A stretch of DNA of 60,008 nt from an uncultured Oscillibacter sp. Lineage in GTDB: Bacteria; Bacillota; Clostridia; Oscillospirales; Oscillospiraceae. Shown here one piece after another: positions 48,744-55,636 of this stretch. The stretch is from NCBI GenBank assembly GCA_900551885.1, contig URXS01000002.1, positions 1-60,008 of the forward strand, given 5' to 3'. The notes under the pieces are model-generated. The model was not told the DNA's origin and did no database searches. It saw only the letters and a program-made list of their open reading frames with translations. The first letter of the stretch is position 1. Every line of letters starts with the position of its first letter. The translations under genes and the position numbers were made by a program.

Positions 48744-50951
48744 TTACTTCATGACCGCCGCGGAGACGGAGGCCAGATGGTGGATTTCACCCTCAGCCTG
48801 ATAGCCTCTGCGCAGCAGCAGGTAGAGCAGTCCCACCAGAGCGGCAACCGCCACCACGGTGAACACGCCGAAGGACGCCTCGCCGGTGAACAGTCCGCCG
48901 ATCTGGTAGACGATCATGGACACCACGTAGGCAAAACCACACATGTAGCCGATGGCGCCCATAGTCCATCTGCGATTGTTCATCTCCCGCTTGATGGCAC
49001 CCATGGCGGCAAAGCAGGGGGCGCACAGCAGGTTGAAGATCATGAAGGAGTAGGCGGTGATGGCACCGAAGTCAGCGCCCACAGCGGTCCAGATGCCGCT
49101 GCTGTCATCCATCAGGTCTACAGCGCCAGCGTAGTGGTACAGCACGCCGAAGGTGTTGACTACCTCTTCCTTGGCAATCAGGCCGGTGAAGGTGGCCACA
49201 GCGGCCTTCCAGGCCATCTCACCGTGCCAGCCCAGAGGATAGAAGAGCCAGGCGATGGCGTTGCCGATGACGGCCAGCAGGGAGTCGTTGTTGTCTTCCA
49301 CCGCCTGGAACACGCCGTCTACAAAGCCGTAGCCCTGGAGGAACCACAGCACAATGGAGGAAATCAGGATTACGGTGCCGGCCCGCTTGATGAAGGACCA
49401 CCCCCGTTCCCAGGTGGCTCGCAACACATTGCCGGGGGCGGGAGCGTGGTAGGCGGGCAGCTCCATGACGAAGGGCGCCGGCTCACCGGCAAAAGCTTTG
49501 AACTTCTTCAGCATGATACCGGAGAGGACGACGGCAGCCACGCCGATGAAGTAGGCGGAGGTTGCCACCCAGGCGGAGTTGCCGAATACGGCACCGGCAA
49601 ACAATCCGATAATGGGCATCTTGGCGCCGCATGGGATGAAGCCGGTGGTCATGATGGTCATTTTCCGGTCACGGTCCTGCTCAATCGTCCGGGATGCCAT
49701 GATGCCGGGTACGCCGCAGCCGGTGGCCACCAGCATAGGAATGAAGCTCTTGCCGGAGAGACCGAAGCGCCGGAAGATCCGATCCATGATGAAGGCGATG
49801 CGGGCCATGTAGCCCACATCCTCCAGAATGGCCAACAGTACGAACAGCACCAGCATCTGGGGCACGAAACCCAGCACCGCGCCCACACCGGCCACGATGC
49901 CGTCCTGGATCAGGCCGTAGAGCCAGCCGCCCTCAGCGATACCCAGTCCGCCCAGAATGCTGTCAAACAGTCCCGGCACCCACTCACCGAAAAGCACATC
50001 GTTGGTCCAGTCAGTAGCCCGGGTTCCGATGGAAACTGGCCAGCCGCCCATGGCGATGGCATATACCAGGAACATGATGCCGGCGAAGATGGGCAGGGCC
50101 AGAATACGATTGGTGACAATGCGGTCGATCTTATCGGAGGTGGAGAGACTGCCTCTGACCGCCTTTTTCTTCACAGCCTTACTCACCACACCACTGATGT
50201 AGGCATAGCGCTGGTTGGTGATGATGCTCTCGGCGTCATCGTCCAATTCCCTCTCGCAGTCCAGGATGTGCTCCTCCAGGTGAGTCAGCAAATCCTTGTC
50301 CAGCTTCAAAGACTCCAGCACTTTCTCATCCCGCTCGAAGACCTTGATGGCGTACCAGCGCAGGTAGCGATCATCCACCTTGCCCTGAATCGACTCCTCG
50401 ATGTGGGCGATGGCGTGCTCCACGCTGCCGGTGAACACATGGGGCAATTCTCCGGCCCTGTGAGCCCGGGCCATGGCAATGGCCAACTCGGCGGCGGCCA
50501 TGCCGCCTTCTCCCTTCAGAGCGCTCATCTCCACCACTTGGCAGCCCAGGGCCTCGCCCAGCTTCTGGAGATCGATCTGGTCGCCGTTTCTGCGGACCAG
50601 GTCAATCATATTGATGGCCACTACTACCGGAAGCCCCAGTTCGATCAGTTGAGCGGTCAGATACAGGTTACGCTCGATATTGGTGCCGTCCACGATGTTG
50701 AGAATGGCGTCCGGTTTTTCTCCTACCAGATAGTTCCGGGCCACTACTTCCTCCAAAGTGTAGGGGGACAGGGAATAAATTCCGGGCAAATCCTGAATGA
50801 CCACATCCTTGCGTCCCTTCAGCTTGCCCTCCTTCTTTTCCACCGTGACGCCGGGCCAGTTTCCCACGTACTGATTGGAGCCGGTCAGAGCATTGAACAG
50901 CGTGGTTTTGCCGCAGTTCGGGTTGCCAGCCAGTGCAATTTTGATCTCCAT
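48744..50951 (-). CDS. feoB: ferrous iron transport protein B
   Basis: 735 residues. The cytoplasmic G-protein domain has G1 GNPNCGKTTLFNALTG (about 8-23), G3 DLPGIYSL (about 54-61) and the G4-like NMID (about 115), then the helical spacer, and the membrane domain of about eight helices from residue 285 with two Gate-like repeats (GVPGIMASRTIEQDRDRK near 418). It imports Fe2+ driven by GTP. GGAGAGAACC precedes the ATG. It is preceded by two feoA genes and followed by the Cys-rich protein and a repressor; an iron-box-like repeat (50972-50987) lies 21 bases upstream of its start. Confidence 0.97.
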   Translation of the reverse strand: MEIKIALAGNPNCGKTTLFNALTGSNQYVGNWPGVTVEKKEGKLKGRKDVVIQDLPGIYSLSPYTLEEVVARNYLVGEKPDAILNIVDGTNIERNLYLTAQLIELGLPVVVAINMIDLVRRNGDQIDLQKLGEALGCQVVEMSALKGEGGMAAAELAIAMARAHRAGELPHVFTGSVEHAIAHIEESIQGKVDDRYLRWYAIKVFERDEKVLESLKLDKDLLTHLEEHILDCERELDDDAESIITNQRYAYISGVVSKAVKKKAVRGSLSTSDKIDRIVTNRILALPIFAGIMFLVYAIAMGGWPVSIGTRATDWTNDVLFGEWVPGLFDSILGGLGIAEGGWLYGLIQDGIVAGVGAVLGFVPQMLVLFVLLAILEDVGYMARIAFIMDRIFRRFGLSGKSFIPMLVATGCGVPGIMASRTIEQDRDRKMTIMTTGFIPCGAKMPIIGLFAGAVFGNSAWVATSAYFIGVAAVVLSGIMLKKFKAFAGEPAPFVMELPAYHAPAPGNVLRATWERGWSFIKRAGTVILISSIVLWFLQGYGFVDGVFQAVEDNNDSLLAVIGNAIAWLFYPLGWHGEMAWKAAVATFTGLIAKEEVVNTFGVLYHYAGAVDLMDDSSGIWTAVGADFGAITAYSFMIFNLLCAPCFAAMGAIKREMNNRRWTMGAIGYMCGFAYVVSMIVYQIGGLFTGEASFGVFTVVAVAALVGLLYLLLRRGYQAEGEIHHLASVSAAVMK

Positions 50952-50971
50952 GGTTCTCTCCTTCCATAAAT

Positions 50972-50987
50972 GTTAGTCTAGGCTAAC
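50972..50987. promoter_or_regulatory. iron-box-like repeat upstream of feoB
   Basis: GTTAG-tctagg-CTAAC, perfect five-base arms, in the feoA-feoB intergenic region. Same form as boxes at 51529, 52311 and 52367. Confidence 0.65.
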
Positions 50988-51024
50988 TCTTATCCGAAAT
51001 AAAAGCGGCCCCTGCCGCCTGCTC

Positions 51025-51246
51025 TCAGCGCACCTCGATCATTTCGGCATCCGATTTGCGGACACTCAGTTCGTAGCCACGCACATTCAGTTCCATTGGG
51101 TCACCCAGAGGTGCCACCTTACGGACATAGAGCTCCACGCCTTTAGTGATACCCATGTCCATGATGCGGCGCTTGACGGGACCCTCACCATGAAGCCGCG
51201 CAACGGTTACGCTCTCCCCCACTTTTGCGTCCTTCAATGTTTTCAT
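51025..51246 (-). CDS. feoA: FeoA family protein (second feoA)
   Basis: 73 residues, SH3-like FeoA fold: MKTLKDAKVGESVTVARLHGEG, then KRRIMDMGITKGVELYVRKVAPLGDPMELNVRGYELSVRKSDAEMIEV (read in parts). FeoA binds FeoB on the cytoplasmic side and is needed for ferrous iron uptake. GGAGGAGAACGC precedes the ATG. This copy keeps the complete family pattern (MGITKG, PLGDPMELxVRGYELSLR) and is the more canonical of the two. Confidence 0.94.
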   Translation of the reverse strand: MKTLKDAKVGESVTVARLHGEGPVKRRIMDMGITKGVELYVRKVAPLGDPMELNVRGYELSVRKSDAEMIEVR

Positions 51247-51268
51247 GCGTTCTCCTCCTTAACAGTTA

Positions 51269-51481
51269 TCAAAACAGAATACGGTTCGCCATATCCTGAT
51301 TCAGAGCGATCCGGCTGTCCTTTACTTGTAGAATCAGATTACCGGAAATCTCGCTGACCACCGTTACGTCGCTGTCCACCACAAATCCCAGCTCTGCCAG
51401 GTGCTGCCGGACCTCATCCCTTCCGGTGATCTTGCGGACCGTAATCGTCTCACCGGGTCTGGCCATTGACAGTGGCATCAT
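51269..51481 (-). CDS. FeoA family protein (first feoA)
   Basis: 70 residues. A divergent FeoA: PLSMARPGETITVRKITGRDEVRQHLAELGFVVDSDVTVVSEISGNLILQVKDSRIALNQDMANRIL (read in parts). The AELGFVVDS..V, SGNLILQVKDSRIALN pattern is that of the FeoA variants paired with a canonical FeoA in Clostridia. AGGAGGGAGTCTTG precedes two consecutive ATGs at 51481 and 51478; I use the first. First feo gene behind the iron-regulated promoter 51563-51591. Confidence 0.9.
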   Translation of the reverse strand: MMPLSMARPGETITVRKITGRDEVRQHLAELGFVVDSDVTVVSEISGNLILQVKDSRIALNQDMANRILF

Positions 51482-51528
51482 CAAGACTCCCTCCTTGCGC
51501 ATTGGAGCAGCGGCCCCTCAAAATATCG

Positions 51529-51544
51529 GTTAGTATCTCCTAAC
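51529..51544. promoter_or_regulatory. iron-box-like repeat in the feo leader
   Basis: GTTAG-tatctc-CTAAC, perfect five-base arms, about 12 bases downstream of the predicted feo transcription start. Confidence 0.68.
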
Positions 51545-51562
51545 TCTTCTTTTCGGTTTTGT

Positions 51563-51591
51563 AGTTTATCATGACTAACTGGCTCTGTCAA
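51563..51591 (-). promoter_or_regulatory. promoter of the feoAA-feoB operon
   Basis: On the minus strand: consensus TTGACA, 17-base spacer, TAAACT. An imperfect copy of the iron box (51564-51579, GTTAG-tcatga-TAAAC on the minus strand) overlaps the spacer and -10. Confidence 0.72.
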
Positions 51592-51620
51592 CCCCTTTTC
51601 CCAAATTTTTCACAGGAGTA

Positions 51621-51653
51621 GGCCCCCATGGGATGGCAAACCGCATGGGGGCC
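51621..51653. other. inverted repeat between DUF3793 gene and feo promoter
   Basis: GGCCCCCATG (51621-51630) / CATGGGGGCC (51644-51653). Probably a factor-independent terminator of the DUF3793 gene, but no T tract follows directly on the minus strand. Confidence 0.4.
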
Positions 51654-51720
51654 GGTTGAGGGGAAAAAGGAGATAAGTATCAAAAGGAGTATTCCTTATG
51701 ATAAGCAAAATGAAGTGGCA

Positions 51721-52293
51721 TCAGGCAGGAATCAATTCCATGATCCCAGTGCCCTGACGAAACCGTTCCCTGTATACGTCGGTACAGCGACGGTACTGAG
51801 CAAAGCGCCGGCGGGCCGCTTCTGGGTCACCGTAGGCCTTCCAGTAGCCGCAGCAGGTAAAATTCCTGCCCCGATTTTCCATAAAGCCCACCACATCTTC
51901 CAGCGGGTAGCCCAGAAGGAGACCAATCTCATGGGGATAATCCTGTTCCAGACACAGCCGCCGGGAAAGCTGCTCCAGCAGCCGGGGAATGTCCACCCCC
52001 GCCGGATAACCCTGCTCCATCAGAAAACGCCGGTTGGACGGCTCAGCCAAAATTTGGCGGAGCCAGTCCGCCCGATACAGGAAGATCATGCAGGCGCCAG
52101 TCAGAGAACACGCCTTCAGGACCTGCAGAGTCAGGCCCCGGGCAGCCAGTTCCCTGCCCCAGCGGTCTGCCAGCCAGCGAGCCTCGCCCATCTGACTGCC
52201 CCGGTAGCGGAAGAGGCTGGCTGGCTTCACACCTGCCAGTGTGGGCGCACACTGCTCCACCAGCAGTTCTTCAAATGTTCGTGCCACGTCCAT
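51721..52293 (-). CDS. DUF3793 family protein
   Basis: 190 residues, cytosolic. The family pattern is clear: EELLVEQCAPTLAGVKPASLFRY, FLYRADWLRQILAEP, FLMEQGYP, LCLEQDYPHEIGLLLGYPLEDVVGFMENRGRNFTCCGYWKAYGD (read in parts) and RRFAQYRRCTDVYRERFRQG. Two cysteines in FTCCGYWK and others are conserved. DUF3793 proteins usually lie near iron or flavodoxin genes; a role in iron or heme handling is inferred. Upstream are a consensus promoter and two iron-box-like repeats, so it is the most strongly iron-linked gene here. It precedes the feo genes on the same strand but has its own promoter. Confidence 0.85.
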   Translation of the reverse strand: MDVARTFEELLVEQCAPTLAGVKPASLFRYRGSQMGEARWLADRWGRELAARGLTLQVLKACSLTGACMIFLYRADWLRQILAEPSNRRFLMEQGYPAGVDIPRLLEQLSRRLCLEQDYPHEIGLLLGYPLEDVVGFMENRGRNFTCCGYWKAYGDPEAARRRFAQYRRCTDVYRERFRQGTGIMELIPA

Positions 52294-52310
52294 CCCTCCG
52301 TCCCTCTTTA

Positions 52311-52326
52311 GTTAGTTTTATCTAAC
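52311..52326. promoter_or_regulatory. iron-box-like repeat upstream of DUF3793 gene (proximal)
   Basis: GTTAG-ttttat-CTAAC; arms extend to seven bases (TAGTTAG / CTAACTA), 18 bases before the start codon. Confidence 0.68.
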
Positions 52327-52366
52327 TATTCGTCCAAAAGAACGGGCCTCTCCGACCCTTCCGCGC

Positions 52367-52382
52367 GTTAGCATTAACTAAC
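52367..52382. promoter_or_regulatory. iron-box-like repeat upstream of DUF3793 gene (distal)
   Basis: GTTAG-cattaa-CTAAC, immediately downstream of the -10 of promoter 52392-52420, covering the predicted +1 to +19. Confidence 0.7.
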
Positions 52383-52391
52383 TACAGGTGC

Positions 52392-52420
52392 ACTATACCA
52401 TGACGTTGCCCGGCTGTCAA
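52392..52420 (-). promoter_or_regulatory. iron-regulated promoter of the DUF3793 gene
   Basis: On the minus strand: consensus TTGACA, 17-base spacer, TATAGT, with an iron box right after it. Confidence 0.8.
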
Positions 52421-52444
52421 GCCTTTTTCTGCATTTTTCTACGG

Positions 52445-52473
52445 TTGCCAAAATTCCCGTGAAAGCGTATACT
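52445..52473 (+). promoter_or_regulatory. promoter for the YfcE-like gene
   Basis: TTGCCA (52445-52450), 17-base spacer, TATACT (52468-52473), 30 bases before the ATG. Confidence 0.65.
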
Positions 52474-52502
52474 GGCGCTATGTAAAGAGAGGTCGGTTTA
52501 TC

Positions 52503-52970
52503 ATGAGAATTCTGGTACTTTCTGACTCCCATGGGGCCATCGCTCCCATGGAGCAGGCTGTGGAACGCACGGACCCTCACCTGATTCTCCATCTGGGAGA
52601 CTGCTGGCGGGATGCCGAGCGACTCCATCAAAACTTTCCCCAAATTCCCCTTCAGCAGGTTCCCGGCAACTGCGACTTTCGTCCTGAGGAACCCACGGAA
52701 CAGCTTTTATGTCTGGACAGATTCCGCATCCTCATGTGTCACGGTCATACCTACGGTGTCAAGCAGTCCCTGCTGAGCGCCGGCCTCGCCGCCGAGGCGC
52801 AGAATCTGGACCTGTTTCTCTTCGGCCACACCCACCGTCCCCTGGTGGACCGGCGGGGCAAAACGCTGTTTTTGAATCCCGGCAGCATCGGGGACCGGGT
52901 CCGGCCCACCTATGGGGTCGTTACCATCACAGGCGGAAAGCTGGACGGCGGCATCTGTCTGCTGGACTGA
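52503..52970 (+). CDS. YfcE/MJ0936-type metallophosphoesterase
   Basis: 155 residues, cytosolic calcineurin-like phosphodiesterase. The five metal/catalytic motifs are all visible: SDSHG (7-11), LHLGDC (29-34), VPGNCD (about 51-56), MCHGH (about 75) and FGHTHRP (about 105-111). Family members hydrolyse phosphodiesters such as bis-pNPP in vitro with Mn2+; the natural substrate is uncertain. GAGAGGTCGG precedes the ATG. Monocistronic, with its own promoter and terminator. Confidence 0.92.
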   Translation: MRILVLSDSHGAIAPMEQAVERTDPHLILHLGDCWRDAERLHQNFPQIPLQQVPGNCDFRPEEPTEQLLCLDRFRILMCHGHTYGVKQSLLSAGLAAEAQNLDLFLFGHTHRPLVDRRGKTLFLNPGSIGDRVRPTYGVVTITGGKLDGGICLLD

Positions 52971-53068
52971 AACGCCCGGCAAATCATACAGAATTTCCAT
53001 ATTTTACTTGTCCGCCTCTGTGGGAATCACCCCACATCTGCTGGCAGTCGTTTCAAGCCTCTACGGTA

Positions 53069-53094
53069 AAAGGCCGCCCGAATGGGCGGCCTTT
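53069..53094. terminator. bidirectional intrinsic terminator
   Basis: AAAGGCCGCCC / GGGCGGCCTTT with a GAAT loop; serves the YfcE-like gene (+) and the VanY-type gene (-, followed by TTTTACC). Its arms recur in the hairpin at 54440-54463. Confidence 0.85.
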
Positions 53095-53105
53095 GTATAT
53101 CTTTA

Positions 53106-54329
53106 TCAGGTTTCCTGAGCGGGGACAACTTCCTCCGGAGTAGTTTCCACCGTCGGGATACTGTCAGGCTCCGGGGCTTCTTTCGGGTCAATCTCCTGGG
53201 CCGCCGCTGAAGTGACCTCTTCGGGAGTAACTTTCTCCGTGGTGTCCGATTCCTGGACGGTGTTTTCTGTCACGTTCGACTCCTGTGCGGCGTTCTCAGC
53301 CTGGGCAGTTTCCTCCGGAACGCCGGACTCTTCCGCAGCAGTCCCCTCCGATGCGGTGGTGTCTGTCGCCGCGGGCAGTGGAAGAGTCTGGAGGTACTCC
53401 TCCAGGCACAGTCCACTCTCCCGGATGGCCGCCGCGGTCTCCCGGCCCACATAGCGGTAGTGCCAGGGCTCATAGCCGATGCCGGTGATGTCGGTCTTAT
53501 CCTCCGGATAGCGGAGGATAAAACCATACTCCCAACAGTGCTCCATCAGCCACTGCTGTTCCGCCGTGTCCGCCTGGGCCTCGTCCAGCAATTGATAGCC
53601 GGCAGAGACAATATCCAGGGCCAGGCCCGTCTGGTGCTCGCTGGTGCCGGGAGGCGCCACCCAACGGGCGGCCTCCGTGAGAAGCGTACTCTCATCCCAG
53701 CCGGCGGCACGCAGGCGGGCAATCTTATTGTTATACAGCCGCACCTGGGTGGCCTGGGTCCGATACGCGGAACAGACAATGGGCTGCAATCCTGCCTCCC
53801 GACAAGCGGAGAGCATAGCTTGCAGATCCTCATCAATCCGGGCATCCACCTTCAGGCCATTGGAGAGGGTGGTCAGCTCCATCTGGTAATTCTCCGGCAG
53901 CATGTTCCAGGGATTGACCAGCAACAGCCGCCAGTCCTGCGCCGTCTGGGCATCGGGCTGTATGTAGGGCTGCGCTTTCTCCCCAGCAGCGTCCTCCTGG
54001 GAGGGAGCAGTCTCCGGAGCGACAACTTCCTGCGAGGCAGTCTCTTCCAGAGCAGTTTCCCCGGCAGGTGCGGCAGCGTCCGGGGCATCTGTTTCCTGAG
54101 AAGCGGGCTCTGTAGCGGACAGTACCTCTTCAGATGTGGCAGCAATCGCAGTCTCTGCCGGGGACCCCTGGGCCGCCTTCTCTATGGGAACGGATGGCTC
54201 AACCACCGCCGTGGGAGCTCCCTCATCGGTCTGCGCACCATGCTCCGCCGCCAGAGCCCCGGAGGTCAGCAGCAACGCCGCTGTCAGGGCTCCAGCGACA
54301 AGGCGCGTCTGTTTCCATTCGTCTTTCAT
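53106..54329 (-). CDS. exported D-alanyl-D-alanine carboxypeptidase, VanY-type (M15B)
   Basis: 407 residues. A signal peptide (about 1-28, SGALAAEHG) is followed by a Glu/Ala/Thr-rich linker to about 125, then the M15 peptidase domain (about 130-325) with WRLLLVNPWNMLPENY, CSAYRTQATQVRLY, the Zn motif SEHQTGLALDIVSAGY (His, Asp) and EPWHYRYVG (His). A second low-complexity tail of about 80 residues (EESGVPEETAQAENAAQES.., read in part) has no domain. It trims the terminal D-Ala of peptidoglycan stem peptides outside the membrane. The start at 54329 follows GGAAAGGG. No vancomycin-resistance genes accompany it, so it is a housekeeping wall enzyme. Confidence 0.92.
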   Translation of the reverse strand: MKDEWKQTRLVAGALTAALLLTSGALAAEHGAQTDEGAPTAVVEPSVPIEKAAQGSPAETAIAATSEEVLSATEPASQETDAPDAAAPAGETALEETASQEVVAPETAPSQEDAAGEKAQPYIQPDAQTAQDWRLLLVNPWNMLPENYQMELTTLSNGLKVDARIDEDLQAMLSACREAGLQPIVCSAYRTQATQVRLYNNKIARLRAAGWDESTLLTEAARWVAPPGTSEHQTGLALDIVSAGYQLLDEAQADTAEQQWLMEHCWEYGFILRYPEDKTDITGIGYEPWHYRYVGRETAAAIRESGLCLEEYLQTLPLPAATDTTASEGTAAEESGVPEETAQAENAAQESNVTENTVQESDTTEKVTPEEVTSAAAQEIDPKEAPEPDSIPTVETTPEEVVPAQET

Positions 54330-54429
54330 AGTACCCTTTCCGGCCCATACGGCCTGTCCTGTTTTCTTGCTCTGATGGTACCTCCTTTCTGGGGCGAAAA
54401 CAAGGGAGAAATTGTAAACAAACAAAAAC

Positions 54430-54463
54430 AAAAAGAAACAAGGCCGCCCAGATGGGCGGCCTT
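54430..54463 (-). terminator. terminator of the inositol operon
   Basis: AAGGCCGCCC (54440-54449) / GGGCGGCCTT (54454-54463). On the minus strand GTTTCTTTTTGTTTTTG follows the stem. It ends the iolEBDG transcript 20 bases after iolG. Confidence 0.8.
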
Positions 54464-54483
54464 GCCTGTTGTAAAAAGGGATC

Positions 54484-55521
54484 TTACTTGTACAGCTCGG
54501 GCTTCTCCATGGTCTCCACCTTCAGGAACTGAGAGGTGCCACGGGAGGCATTCAGAGCGTCGCCGGCCACGCAAGCCACGTAACCATCCCAAGCGGAGGG
54601 GCCGGTCAGCTTGCCGGCATGGACGGACTCCACCCACTTGCAGAACTCGATGTCATAGGCCTCGATGAAGCGCTCCTTCCAGTCGGTCATGATGGGCATG
54701 CACTCAGCGGGCTTCACGCTGTCCCAGCCAGCCGGGCGGGAGCGGCAAACCACAGCGTAGGGATCAGGCAGCTTCACAGTGCCGTTCTCGCAGACCACCT
54801 CGCACTGGATGTCATAGCCATAGCCGTCGGCCACCTGGACCTCCACGTCGATGAAGCAGCCCTTCTTGGTGCGCATCAGCATGACCTGGGGGTTGTCATA
54901 GCCCTTATTGGAGTTGGAGGATTGACGGACCTTGACGCACTGGACATCCTCATACTCGTCGTCCAGCAGCCAGCGGCAGATGTCCAGCTCGTGAATGGCC
55001 ACGTTGGTGACGCCGTTCTCGGTCTTGAAGCCCGGGCCCTGGGAAACGTTGCGGTGGCAGGCCTTGATCAGCAGGGGCTTGCCGATTTCGCCGGAGTCGA
55101 TGATGCGCTTCATCTCGGCGTAGCCCCGGTCATAGTGGCGCATGAAGCCCACCTGCACCAGCCGCTTGCCGATCTCCAGCTCCCGGTTGATGATCTCCTC
55201 GCAATCCTTGGCGTTCTGGCTCAGGGGCTTCTCGCAGAAGCACCACTTCTCCTCGGCCAGGGTCTTCATGACATAGTCATGATGGGTAGGGTCGATGGAG
55301 GTAATGACCACAGCCTCCACCTCGGGGTCCTTGATCATGCCGTCGCAGTCGTTGCCGAAGGAGCGGATGCCGTACTTGGCGGCAGTCTCGTCCGCGGCAG
55401 CGGCCACGTAGTCGCTGACAGCCACAACAGTGGCGCCAGGGACGGTCTCAATAATGCGGCGGCAGTGATCCTTGCCGATGGCGCCGCAGCCGACGATGCC
55501 GATTTTCAGAACCTTATCCAT
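54484..55521 (-). CDS. iolG: inositol 2-dehydrogenase
   Basis: 345 residues, GFO/IDH/MocA oxidoreductase. The NAD-binding motif GIVGCGAIGKDH is at about 8-19, the catalytic lysine in CEKPLS (about 97), and the second-domain active site HELDICRWLLDDE (about 176-188) with Asp and His as in IolG. It oxidises myo-inositol to scyllo-inosose (2-keto-myo-inositol) with NAD. AAAGGAAGG precedes the ATG. It is the last gene of the iolE-iolB-iolD-iolG operon, separated from iolD by 115 bases containing two hairpins. IolG homologues also act on other polyols, but the operon context makes inositol the likely substrate. Confidence 0.92.
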   Translation of the reverse strand: MDKVLKIGIVGCGAIGKDHCRRIIETVPGATVVAVSDYVAAAADETAAKYGIRSFGNDCDGMIKDPEVEAVVITSIDPTHHDYVMKTLAEEKWCFCEKPLSQNAKDCEEIINRELEIGKRLVQVGFMRHYDRGYAEMKRIIDSGEIGKPLLIKACHRNVSQGPGFKTENGVTNVAIHELDICRWLLDDEYEDVQCVKVRQSSNSNKGYDNPQVMLMRTKKGCFIDVEVQVADGYGYDIQCEVVCENGTVKLPDPYAVVCRSRPAGWDSVKPAECMPIMTDWKERFIEAYDIEFCKWVESVHAGKLTGPSAWDGYVACVAGDALNASRGTSQFLKVETMEKPELYK

Positions 55522-55576
55522 GATGATGACCTTCCTTTTATTTTAATATGGGAAACTTCTCAGTCGAAAACTAGAC

Positions 55577-55594
55577 CTTCCCGCATACGGGAAG
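55577..55594 (-). other. intercistronic hairpin iolD-iolG (distal)
   Basis: CTTCCCG-cata-CGGGAAG, perfect seven-base stem between the iolD stop and the iolG start; no T tract directly behind it. Confidence 0.5.
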
Positions 55595-55604
55595 CAGGGC
55601 CATG

Positions 55605-55628
55605 TCCAGGGGGCAAAATCCCCCTGGA
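55605..55628 (-). other. intercistronic hairpin iolD-iolG (proximal)
   Basis: TCCAGGGGG / CCCCCTGGA with a six-base loop, nine bases after the iolD stop. T tract only on the plus strand, so it is more likely an RNA-stability or processing element than a terminator. Confidence 0.5.
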
Positions 55629-55636
55629 GGCATTTT

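Noticed and set aside
53106..54329. VanY-type protein as part of a vancomycin-resistance cluster
   Set aside because: No vanH/A/X, vanS or vanR homologues are near; M15 carboxypeptidases are common wall enzymes.
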